64,000 nucleotides of DNA. It comes from Arthrobacter sp. AFG20 (GTDB lineage Bacteria; Actinomycetota; Actinomycetes; Actinomycetales; Micrococcaceae). A model generated the notes under the pieces. The model made no database searches. It worked only from the letters and a program-made list of their open reading frames with translations, and had not been told where the DNA came from. Below are positions 34,341-41,634 of this stretch, piece by piece. The first letter of the stretch is position 1. The number at the start of each line of letters is the position of its first letter. Position numbers and translations under genes: made by a program. The stretch is taken from contig NZ_PJMC01000020.1 in the NCBI RefSeq assembly GCF_002892795.1, positions 1 through 64,000 of the forward strand. Reading direction: 5' to 3'.

Positions 34341-36461
34341 ATGACGGAGCACAACACCCGCCACGCCGGCCGCCCGCTCACCCTGGGCCGGAACGGCCGC
34401 ACGCCGCGGACCCTCCACAACCGGCTCGCCTCCGCTCCGATGGAACGGAACTACGGGACGACCGATGGGCACATCACGGAGCAGTACATCGACTACCTCG
34501 TCACCCGCGCTAGCGCCGGCCTCGGGCTGGTGACCACCGAAGCCACGTACGTCCGGGCCGACGGCAAGGGCCGCACGCACCAGCTGGGCCTGCACACCGA
34601 CGCGATGGTTCCCGGGCTGCGCAGGCTCACCGACGCGCTGCACGCCGAAGGTGCGCTGGCCGCCGTCGAACTTAACCACGGGGGCCGGACCGCGCAGGCG
34701 GCGGTGTCCGGCCACAAAAACGTGGCACCGTCGCCGGTACCGTGCGACGTGGCTGGCGGCGAAGTGCCGCTGGAACTGACCGCGGGGGAATGCCACGCCC
34801 TCGTGGCGTCCTATGGCGCGGCGGCCCGCCGGGCCGTGGCCGCCGGCTTTGACGTGATCAACATCCACGGCGCCCACGGCTACCTTATCCACCAGTTCAT
34901 GTCCCCCATCTCCAACCACCGCACTGACGAGTTCGCCGCGCCGGAGCACTTCCTGAACCTCGTCATCGACGCCGTCCGAACGGCTGCGCCGGACGCCATC
35001 GTCGGGGTGCGGGTGTCTGTCGTCGAGGGCCCGGCGGACGGCATCAGCGCCGCGGAACAGGTGGCCATCATGGCCAAGGCGAACCTGGACCAGCTGGACT
35101 TCCTCGACCTGTCAGCAGGCAGCTACGACGCCGGCGAATGGATCGTGCAGCCCGGCGAATGGAAGCCCGGCCTGCTCCGGGACTACGCCGCGGCGTACCG
35201 GCAGTTCGGGCTTCCGCTGGGAATGGCTGGGAGGCTGAATTCGCCAGCCGTCATCGAGGAGGTCCTCGGCACCGGCGTCTGCGACTTCGTCAGCCTGGCC
35301 CGCGCCATCCACGCGGACCCGGCTTTTGTGGGCGGTGTGCTGCTGGGCGAGCCGTACCGCCCCTGCATCGCCTGCAACGTCTGCATCGATACCCTTGGCC
35401 AGGGGCAGGTGACCTGCACCGTCAACCCTGCGGTCGGGCGCTCGCGGATTCCCCTTCCGACGCCGGGGGTGCGGGCGGGTGCCCGGGTGACCGTGGTGGG
35501 TGCCGGGCCCGCGGGCCTCACCTCCGCCCGGGAACTTGCCCTGGCAGGTGCGCAGGTCACCGTGCTCGACGACGGCGCCCGGCTTGGCGGGCAGTTCGCC
35601 CTCGCCGAACAGATGAAGTCCGCCCCGGATTTCCACCGGTTCACCGACTGGTCCGCGGCCGAGAATGAACGGTTGGGCATCGACGTCCGCCTGGGCATGC
35701 GGGTGGATCCGCGCGACGTGGGGGCGCTAGCGCGGGAAACCGCCGCCGACGCCGTCGTGCTCGCCACCGGCGGGACCCGCCCCGGGGCAGGCTTCCCCGG
35801 CGCGGACCTGCCCGGCGTGGCCGACGTGCGGGACTGGCTCGCCGCCCACCCCGAGGTGCTGCACCCCGATGGTCCGGCCGGCGGCGACATCCCGGAAGCC
35901 GTGACCATCTGGGGTGCGGACTCGGTGGCGATGAGCCTGGCCGACACCCTCGCGGACCGCGGCACCGCCGTGCTGCTGGTGGGGCCGCAGGAGGTCCTCG
36001 CCCCAGAATCCGGGCGGCGGGCAAAGATCCTTGCCGTGCCCCGGCTCGAACAGAATCCCCGGGTCCGGATCCGGCTGGGTGCCACGATCGAGGAATACGA
36101 CGGCGGCCGGATCCGGATCTCTGTCCCGTCCCGGGACGGGACAGGACGGGACGGGACCGTTTCCGAGTGGCTGGACGCGCCGGGGAGCCTGCTGGTGTCC
36201 CGTTCGGTGCTGCCGCTGGACGGTTCCGTCCCCGCGGAAGACCGCGAGGCGGGACTGTCCGGCGAGGCAGGTGTGCCCGTGACGTTCGCCGGAACGGTGG
36301 TGGACCAGACCCCCGCCATCGCCTCCGACGCGGTGAAGAGCGGGTACGACGCAGCGCAGCGCATCGCCGCGGCGCTTGCCGCCGGGACCGCGGCATTTAC
36401 CGAACCCGCAGCTCCCGCCCCCGAACCTTTCGAACTCAGCATGAACGGAGCAGCATCATGA
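34341..36461 (+). CDS. OYE-family FMN/FAD/4Fe-4S oxidoreductase (2,4-dienoyl-CoA reductase-like)
   Basis: A 706-residue flavoenzyme. An Old Yellow Enzyme TIM barrel fills about 1-335 (FDVINIHGAHGYLIHQFMSP), then a 4Fe-4S cluster motif with Cys342, Cys345, Cys348 and Cys359, then an FAD/NAD domain from about 385 (VTVVGAGPAGLTSARELA). Relatives reduce enones and dienoyl-CoAs or demethylate amines. The cysteine spacing C-x2-C-x2-C-x10-C is slightly shorter than the usual C-x2-C-x3-C-x11. The stop overlaps the next gene (ATGA). In this operon it could reduce a conjugated cyclic intermediate. Confidence 0.87.
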   Translation: MTEHNTRHAGRPLTLGRNGRTPRTLHNRLASAPMERNYGTTDGHITEQYIDYLVTRASAGLGLVTTEATYVRADGKGRTHQLGLHTDAMVPGLRRLTDALHAEGALAAVELNHGGRTAQAAVSGHKNVAPSPVPCDVAGGEVPLELTAGECHALVASYGAAARRAVAAGFDVINIHGAHGYLIHQFMSPISNHRTDEFAAPEHFLNLVIDAVRTAAPDAIVGVRVSVVEGPADGISAAEQVAIMAKANLDQLDFLDLSAGSYDAGEWIVQPGEWKPGLLRDYAAAYRQFGLPLGMAGRLNSPAVIEEVLGTGVCDFVSLARAIHADPAFVGGVLLGEPYRPCIACNVCIDTLGQGQVTCTVNPAVGRSRIPLPTPGVRAGARVTVVGAGPAGLTSARELALAGAQVTVLDDGARLGGQFALAEQMKSAPDFHRFTDWSAAENERLGIDVRLGMRVDPRDVGALARETAADAVVLATGGTRPGAGFPGADLPGVADVRDWLAAHPEVLHPDGPAGGDIPEAVTIWGADSVAMSLADTLADRGTAVLLVGPQEVLAPESGRRAKILAVPRLEQNPRVRIRLGATIEEYDGGRIRISVPSRDGTGRDGTVSEWLDAPGSLLVSRSVLPLDGSVPAEDREAGLSGEAGVPVTFAGTVVDQTPAIASDAVKSGYDAAQRIAAALAAGTAAFTEPAAPAPEPFELSMNGAAS

Positions 36462-37306
36462 GCGCACCCCGCCGCCCACTGGGCCTGGCCCAGCTGTCCC
36501 TCCTCAACACCGCCCCGCCGCAGCTGGTGGCCGTCGCCGCGGAGGCAGGCTTCGACTTCATTGGTGCGCGCGTCCGCCCCGTCACTTCAGCCGAGCGCCC
36601 GTACGACCTGCAGCCGGGTTCGCCGATGCTGAAGGAGACCCTGGCCCGGATGGCCGACACCGGGGTCACGGTCCGCGACATCGAGTTCCTGCTGCTGGAC
36701 GGCACCGACCAGCGCGACGCGTGGCTGGCCATGATGGAGGCGGGGCAGGCCCTCGGCGCGGCATCCCTGACGGTGGCCGCATCCGACCCCGACACCGCAC
36801 GCCTCGCAGACACCCTGGCGCGCATGACGGAGGACGGACGCAACTACGGCATCATCCCCACCCTCGAGCCCATCTCCTACCAGGCGGTGCACTCCATCCC
36901 GGACGCGGTGGCCCTGGCCCGCGCCGCGGGCTGCAGCATCGTAGTGGACGCGCTCCACCAGAACCGCTTCGGGGCTGTTCCCGGGTCCGCGCAGTGGCGG
37001 GACCTCCAGGCGAACCTTGACCTGGTGCCGCTGCTGCAGCTGTGCGACGGTCCCGTGGCGCGTCCGGCCGACCGTGAAGCGCTGGTGACGGAGTCCCGCT
37101 CGGAACGCGGTGTTCCGGGCGGGGGCGGCTTCGACCTGGCGGCACTTGTCAACGCCTTCCCCGCCGATGTTCCGGTGAGCGTCGAGGTGCCGTCGGACAG
37201 CACGGTTGCCCGGCTGGGAGAGCTGGGCTGGGCACGGAAGCTCAAAGCCGCAACCGACGCCGTGCTGCAGGCGGCAGACAACCTCCAGAAAGCAGGAAGC
37301 AAATGA
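36458..37306 (+). CDS. Sugar phosphate isomerase/epimerase-family TIM barrel
   Basis: A 282-residue xylose-isomerase-like TIM barrel. Candidate metal ligands are Glu in PTLEPISYQ, Asp in IVVDALHQNR, Gln/Asp in LLQLCDG and Glu in VSVEVPS. The family includes 3-dehydroshikimate dehydratases and hydroxypyruvate or inosose enzymes. It is locked into the operon by ATGA overlaps on both sides (with the OYE-type gene and the aldo/keto reductase gene). Context with redox enzymes and MHS symporters would fit a hydroaromatic or cyclitol substrate. Confidence 0.8.
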   Translation: MSAPRRPLGLAQLSLLNTAPPQLVAVAAEAGFDFIGARVRPVTSAERPYDLQPGSPMLKETLARMADTGVTVRDIEFLLLDGTDQRDAWLAMMEAGQALGAASLTVAASDPDTARLADTLARMTEDGRNYGIIPTLEPISYQAVHSIPDAVALARAAGCSIVVDALHQNRFGAVPGSAQWRDLQANLDLVPLLQLCDGPVARPADREALVTESRSERGVPGGGGFDLAALVNAFPADVPVSVEVPSDSTVARLGELGWARKLKAATDAVLQAADNLQKAGSK

Positions 37307-38178
37307 GCAGGGAAGCACAGGCAAGCCAAGCAGTACAGGAAAGCCACACAGTAGAGAAAAGCACGACGGCGGAACTGGCGCCCGGCGTCGTAATTCCCCT
37401 GATCGGCCTGGGCACCTGGCCGATGACCGGCGAGGAGGCCACCGACGCCGTGGCCCGCGCCATCACCAACGGGTACCGGCACATCGATACGGCCGAAAAC
37501 TACGGCAACGAAGAGGCCGTGGGGGAGGGGATCCGCCGCAGCGGCATCACCCGCGGGGAGCTGTTCCTCACCACCAAATTCAACAGGCAGTGGCATGGCA
37601 GAGCCGGTGTGCGCGAGGCCTTCGATGCAGCGGCCCGGCGGCTCGGCACCGAGTACCTGGACCTCTTCCTGATCCACTGGCCCAATCCTGCCCAGGGCCG
37701 GTTTGTCGAGGCCGCGGAGGGGCTCACCCGGCTGGCCGAGGAGGGGCTGATCACGTGCTGGGGCGTTTCTAACTTCAAGCCGGCCCATCTGCGGGAACTG
37801 CAGGCGGCGGGCCTGGAAATACCCGTCAACCAGGTGCAGATCGATCCCGAACACCAGCAGCTTGACCAGCTGGCTTTCCACCGCGAGCACGGCATCGCCA
37901 CCGCGGCCTACAGTCCGCTGGGCCGCAATGGCAGCTTCCTCTCGGCCCCCGCCGTCACCGGTCCCGCCGAGGAATACGGCAAGACGCCGGCGCAGATGGT
38001 GCTCCGCTGGCAGGTCCAGTCCGGCCGGGTGGCCATCCCCAAGTCTGCCGACGACCGGCGGCAGCGCGAAAACCTCGATGTCTTCGGCTTTGCCCTCACG
38101 GAGGCGGAAATGGCCGGCATCGATGCCCTGGAAACGGGTGCGCCGCCGCGGCTGGACTCGGACGAATTCGGACACTGA
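37303..38178 (+). CDS. Aldo/keto reductase
   Basis: A 291-residue NADPH-dependent aldo/keto reductase with the standard tetrad: Asp and Tyr in IDTAENYGNE, Lys in LTTKFN, and His in LIHWPNP. The NADPH-binding end reads IPKSADDRRQRENLDVF. It reduces a carbonyl to an alcohol or runs in reverse. It overlaps the TIM-barrel gene (ATGA) and precedes the second flavin dehydrogenase by 20 bases. Confidence 0.88.
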   Translation: MSREAQASQAVQESHTVEKSTTAELAPGVVIPLIGLGTWPMTGEEATDAVARAITNGYRHIDTAENYGNEEAVGEGIRRSGITRGELFLTTKFNRQWHGRAGVREAFDAAARRLGTEYLDLFLIHWPNPAQGRFVEAAEGLTRLAEEGLITCWGVSNFKPAHLRELQAAGLEIPVNQVQIDPEHQQLDQLAFHREHGIATAAYSPLGRNGSFLSAPAVTGPAEEYGKTPAQMVLRWQVQSGRVAIPKSADDRRQRENLDVFGFALTEAEMAGIDALETGAPPRLDSDEFGH

Positions 38179-38198
38179 GAGAACCACTGGAGTAAGAG

Positions 38199-40019
38199 AT
38201 GACTTTCCCGACTGATTCAACAACGCCTTCCGGGGCCGGAGCCGGTGCGCCCGGAGCAAGCCCTGACACCCTAGACTGTGACGTCCTGGTGGTGGGCTCC
38301 GGCGCGGGCGGCCTGGCAGCCGCCGTGACGGCCGCCTACCACGGGCTGAAGGTTGTGGTGGTGGAAAAGGCAGACATGTGCGGCGGTGCCACGGCGTGGT
38401 CGGGCGGCTGGGCCTGGGCGCCGGGCAATCCGCTGGCCAGGGCCGCCGGCGTCAGCGAGGACAAGGAGACCATCCGCACCTACCTGCGCGCTGTCCTGGG
38501 GACCGACTACCAGGCCGACAGGGTGGACGCATTTCTGGAAGCCGTGCCGCACATGGTGGGCTTCTTCCACCAGAGGACGTCACTGCAGTTCGTCCCGGGC
38601 GCCAGGATCAACGACATCTACGGCGGGCTTCCCGGCGCCGGGACCGGGCACCGCTCGGTTGGGCCCAAGCCCCTGAACGCCCGGCGGATCCGTCCCGAGG
38701 TGCGCGCCAAGCTGCGGCACCAGCTGTATGAAACCTCGTTCCTGGGAATGGGCATCATGGCCGGACCGGACCTGGCCAAATTCCTGTCCGCCTCCCGGGG
38801 CAATCCCCGCGGGCTCCTCCATGCAGGCTGGCGCTTCGGCCTGCACATCCTGGATCTGCTGACACACCGCCGCAACATGCAGCTGGTCAACGGCACGGCC
38901 CTGACCGGCCGGCTGCTGCAGTCCGCAGACAGCTTCGGCGTGGACATCCGCGTCTCCACGCCGGCCCGCCGCCTGCTGACCGACGGGGCAGGCAAGGTCA
39001 CCGGCGCCGTCGTCGGAACCCCCGAAGGGGAGCTGCAGATCAATGCATCACGCGGCGTGGTCCTGGCCGCCGGCGGCTTCCCGCAGGACCTGGAGCGCCG
39101 GAAGGAGCTGTTCCCGCACACCCCCACCGGACGTGAACACTGGACGCTGGCGCCTGCCGAAGCCAGCGGCGATGGCATCAGCCTGGGCCAGCAGGCGGGT
39201 GCGCGCTTCCGCACCGACGTGAAATACGCGGCCGCGTGGTGCCCGGTGTCGCTGGTGCCGTACCGCAGCGGACGCACCGGCACGTTTCCGCACATCATGG
39301 ACCGCGCCAAGCCCGGCAGCATCGGCGTCCTGCGGAGCGGCAAGCGGTTCGTCAACGAGGCGAACGGGTACTACGACTACGTGGCGGCAATGCTGGAGGC
39401 CACGCCGGCCGGGGAGGAGGCGGAGGCCTGGCAGATCGCAGATTCCCGCTTTGTGCGCCGTTTCCCGCTGGGCATGGCCAAACCGCTGCCCGTGCCGCTC
39501 TTCCCCTACCTGCGCTCCGGCTACCTGAAGAAAGGCGGCACCCTCGAGGAACTCGCGGAGCGGTGCGGCATCGATCCCGCCGGGCTGAAGGAGACGGTGG
39601 AGCGGTTTAACCGGCATGCCGCCGTCGGCGCAGACCCGGACTTCGGCCGGGGCTCCACGCCCTTCAACCGCTACGGCGGAGACGCATCGGTGAAGCCGAA
39701 TCCGTCGCTGGGCCCCATCGAGAAGGGTCCGTTCTATGCCGTGCGCGTGGTGCCGGGCAGCTTTGGCACGTTCGCCGGGCTGGATGTGGACGGCCGCTCG
39801 CGGGCCCTGGACGACGGCGGCCGGCCCATTCCGGGGCTGTACGTCGCCGGCAATGACCAGGCCAGCGTGATGGGCGGGCATTACCCGGCCGGCGGCATCA
39901 ACCTCGGCCCGGCTCTGGCGTTCGGGTATGTCGCGGGCCGCGACCTGGCCGGCGCCGTGGAGTACGAGGACGACGGGACCGTGCCCGCGGACTCCGGGGC
40001 CGGGGTTGGGGCAGCCTGA
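38199..40019 (+). CDS. FAD-dependent dehydrogenase (3-ketosteroid-1-dehydrogenase-like)
   Basis: A 606-residue FAD_binding_2 flavoprotein with VVGSGAGGLAAAVTAAYHGL near 30 and GLYVAGNDQASVMGGHYPAGG at the C-terminal FAD site. The text MCGGATAWSGGWAWAPGN is typical of 3-oxosteroid 1-dehydrogenases. GGAGTAAGAG precedes the ATG. It is the last gene of the plus-strand operon and is a distant paralogue of the one at 24139. Both enzymes in one island suggest two dehydrogenation steps alpha,beta to a carbonyl, perhaps leading to an aromatic ring. Confidence 0.83.
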   Translation: MTFPTDSTTPSGAGAGAPGASPDTLDCDVLVVGSGAGGLAAAVTAAYHGLKVVVVEKADMCGGATAWSGGWAWAPGNPLARAAGVSEDKETIRTYLRAVLGTDYQADRVDAFLEAVPHMVGFFHQRTSLQFVPGARINDIYGGLPGAGTGHRSVGPKPLNARRIRPEVRAKLRHQLYETSFLGMGIMAGPDLAKFLSASRGNPRGLLHAGWRFGLHILDLLTHRRNMQLVNGTALTGRLLQSADSFGVDIRVSTPARRLLTDGAGKVTGAVVGTPEGELQINASRGVVLAAGGFPQDLERRKELFPHTPTGREHWTLAPAEASGDGISLGQQAGARFRTDVKYAAAWCPVSLVPYRSGRTGTFPHIMDRAKPGSIGVLRSGKRFVNEANGYYDYVAAMLEATPAGEEAEAWQIADSRFVRRFPLGMAKPLPVPLFPYLRSGYLKKGGTLEELAERCGIDPAGLKETVERFNRHAAVGADPDFGRGSTPFNRYGGDASVKPNPSLGPIEKGPFYAVRVVPGSFGTFAGLDVDGRSRALDDGGRPIPGLYVAGNDQASVMGGHYPAGGINLGPALAFGYVAGRDLAGAVEYEDDGTVPADSGAGVGAA

Positions 40020-40038
40020 GCGGGGACAGGACAGCCCA

Positions 40039-40067
40039 TTGACACCCTTCCCCGGCAGTCATATCCT
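40039..40067 (+). promoter_or_regulatory. Promoter of the ArsR-SRPBCC operon
   Basis: TTGACA (40039-40044) and TATCCT (40062-40067) are spaced by exactly 17 bases. Transcription would begin at about 40074-40076, at the ATG itself, so the message is probably leaderless. Confidence 0.75.
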
Positions 40068-40085
40068 ACAACCAAATGGTTGTAG
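40066..40085. promoter_or_regulatory. ArsR operator overlapping promoter and start codon
   Basis: CTACAACCA-AA-TGGTTGTAG has perfect nine-base arms. It overlaps the -10 element, the likely transcription start and the first codons (ATGGTTGTAG) of the ArsR gene. This is a compact autoregulatory site. Confidence 0.75.
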
Positions 40086-40408
40086 ATCAGCTTAGCGATG
40101 CCGAACTCGACCGCCTCTTCCAGGCGTTTGCGGACACCACCCGGCGGGACATCATGCGCCGGGTGACGGTGGGCGAGTACTCGGTGACCGGCCTGGCGGC
40201 CCTCTACGCCATGAGTTTTGCCGCCGTTCAGAAGCACGTGGCGGTGTTGGAGCGCGCCTCCCTGGTTACCAAGGAGAAGCGCGGAAGGGAGCAGATCGTG
40301 CGGGGCAACCATGACGGCCTGGAGAAGGCCCGCCGGCTGCTTGATGAGTACGAGGCGATCTGGCGGCAGCGCGTCGCCCGGATCGCAGACATCCTCGCTG
40401 AAGAATAG
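40076..40408 (+). CDS. ArsR-family HTH regulator
   Basis: A 110-residue winged-helix protein of the ArsR/SmtB type (recognition region about 45-75, YSVTGLAALYAMSFAAVQKHV) without the metal-binding cysteine pair. Such regulators usually pair with an SRPBCC/AHSA1 protein, as here 13 bases downstream. There is no ribosome site; the promoter and operator geometry predict a leaderless, self-repressed message. Confidence 0.9.
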   Translation: MVVDQLSDAELDRLFQAFADTTRRDIMRRVTVGEYSVTGLAALYAMSFAAVQKHVAVLERASLVTKEKRGREQIVRGNHDGLEKARRLLDEYEAIWRQRVARIADILAEE

Positions 40409-40421
40409 GAAGGGTCCGGCA

Positions 40422-40919
40422 ATGACGGTTATCAGTTCCACCAAGAATCCCGAGGCACTCAGCTTCACCCTCGTGGCGGAGTTCGACGCCGACGTAAAGC
40501 GCGTATGGCAGATCTGGGAAGACCCGCGGCAGCTCGAGCGCTGGTGGGGCCCGCCCACCTACCCGGCCACGTTCAGCCAGTACGAGTTCACGCCCGGCGG
40601 AGAGGCGTCCTACTACATGACCGGCCCCGAGGGTGAGAAGCCCCGCGGCTGGTGGCGGATCACCGACATCCAGGCGCCGAACCTGCTCGAGTTCGACGAC
40701 GGGTTCGCCGACGACAACGGTGCGCCCGTCCAGGAGATGGGCAGCGCGCACGCCACCGTCACGCTGGAGGACATAGGCGGGCGCACCCGGATGACCGTCC
40801 AGTCCGTCTTCGAGTCCGAAGAGCAGATGAAGAAGATGATGGAGATGGGCATGGAAGAGGGCATGAAGGAGGCCGCCGGCCAGATCGACGCCCTCCTGGC
40901 CGAGCACTCCCGCGCCTAG
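40422..40919 (+). CDS. SRPBCC (AHSA1-like) domain protein
   Basis: A 165-residue START/AHSA1-fold protein with a hydrophobic ligand cavity, recognised by VWQIWEDPRQLERWWGPPTY near 25-45. GGAAGGG precedes the ATG. It is co-transcribed with the ArsR gene. Ligand and role are unknown; the usual proposal is binding of a hydrophobic small molecule. Confidence 0.88.
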   Translation: MTVISSTKNPEALSFTLVAEFDADVKRVWQIWEDPRQLERWWGPPTYPATFSQYEFTPGGEASYYMTGPEGEKPRGWWRITDIQAPNLLEFDDGFADDNGAPVQEMGSAHATVTLEDIGGRTRMTVQSVFESEEQMKKMMEMGMEEGMKEAAGQIDALLAEHSRA

Positions 40920-40960
40920 CACGCTGCTCGGGCCGGCCAGCCAGCCAGACGCAAAAGCAA

Positions 40961-40995
40961 GAGGACGACGGCGGGAAAGTCCCGCCGTCGTCCTC
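40961..40995 (+). terminator. Terminator after the ArsR-SRPBCC operon, family A hairpin
   Basis: Near-perfect arms GAGGACGACGGCGGGA and complement with a three-base loop; it lies between this operon and the converging small gene at 41011, and is probably used from both sides. Confidence 0.8.
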
Positions 40996-41010
40996 CTTAG
41001 TTTGTGCTGG

Positions 41011-41199
41011 CTAGAGTGCAGCGCCTGCGGTGTTCAGGCTGAGCGTGAAGGTGTTCGGGCCGCTAAGGGTGACGGCGACGTCGCTCTTCTGTGCGTTGGC
41101 CCGGCTCGAAAAATCGTGCACCAGCGTCTCCAGCGTGTGGTTCACTGCAGAACGGTCCCAGATCTTGATCGTCATTGATTCGGCGGTGTCAAAGGTCAT
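41011..41199 (-). CDS. Small hypothetical protein
   Basis: A 62-residue open frame with a balanced, protein-like composition (MTFDTAESMTIKIW start, VAVTLSGPNTFTLSLNTAG end) that ends cleanly next to a hairpin. No good ribosome site is visible at either in-frame ATG. It could be a beta-rich small protein. I recognise no family; the coding call rests on composition and its snug fit against the terminator. Confidence 0.5.
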   Translation of the reverse strand: MTFDTAESMTIKIWDRSAVNHTLETLVHDFSSRANAQKSDVAVTLSGPNTFTLSLNTAGAAL

Positions 41200-41634
41200 T
41201 TTTCAGTGCTTTCGTGTCTGGGCATGGCGCCAATGCGATGCCGCGGAACAGGTCAGCCCAGGAACGCTCGGAGGCCTTAGGCAGCTCGACGAGCTCACCG
41301 GTTTGGCCTCATTGCGTCCACCAGGATTTGGTTGTGTTTGAACTTCTAAGCCCGCATTTGGAAAGCGTATTCCTACCGGGCTTCACTCTATGATGCACAG
41401 GCGGCGGCGGGCATTTCAACCGATTTCGCCCCAAACGGCGGGTGAGGTTTGCCACATGCAGTCGGGGCGGTGCAGGGCGGGCGTGAGCGCCCCCACATTC
41501 AGCGCGAACGTACACTTGAGGCCCTCAGGAAGCGATTCCCAAGGGCCCCAAGTGTACGTTCGCGTAGGGTGGTGGAGCCGGAGACCGCCGTCGTCCTTCC
41601 GTCGCCTTCCCTATCAAGCGAGCGAGCTGCTGGT
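41200..41634. other. Gene-free stretch with palindromes
   Basis: No supported gene in 435 bases. It contains the family B element at 41503-41564 and a weaker stem AAGCCCG...CGGGCTT at 41348-41383. The remainder (41200-41345) shows nothing I recognise. Confidence 0.6.
41503..41564. repeat. Palindromic element with GCGAAC...GTTCGC ends, family B copy 2
   Basis: Perfect 16-base arms CGCGAACGTACACTTG and complement, extended inward by GGCCCT/AGGGCC after one mismatch. It lies downstream of the carboxylase operon (minus strand). Similar to the copy at 46744. Confidence 0.85.

Noticed and set aside
33174..37306. C-glycoside deglycosylation locus (Gfo/Idh plus TIM-barrel enzymes)
   Set aside because: The small DgpC/CarC-type beta subunit and a GMC-type 3-oxidase are absent.
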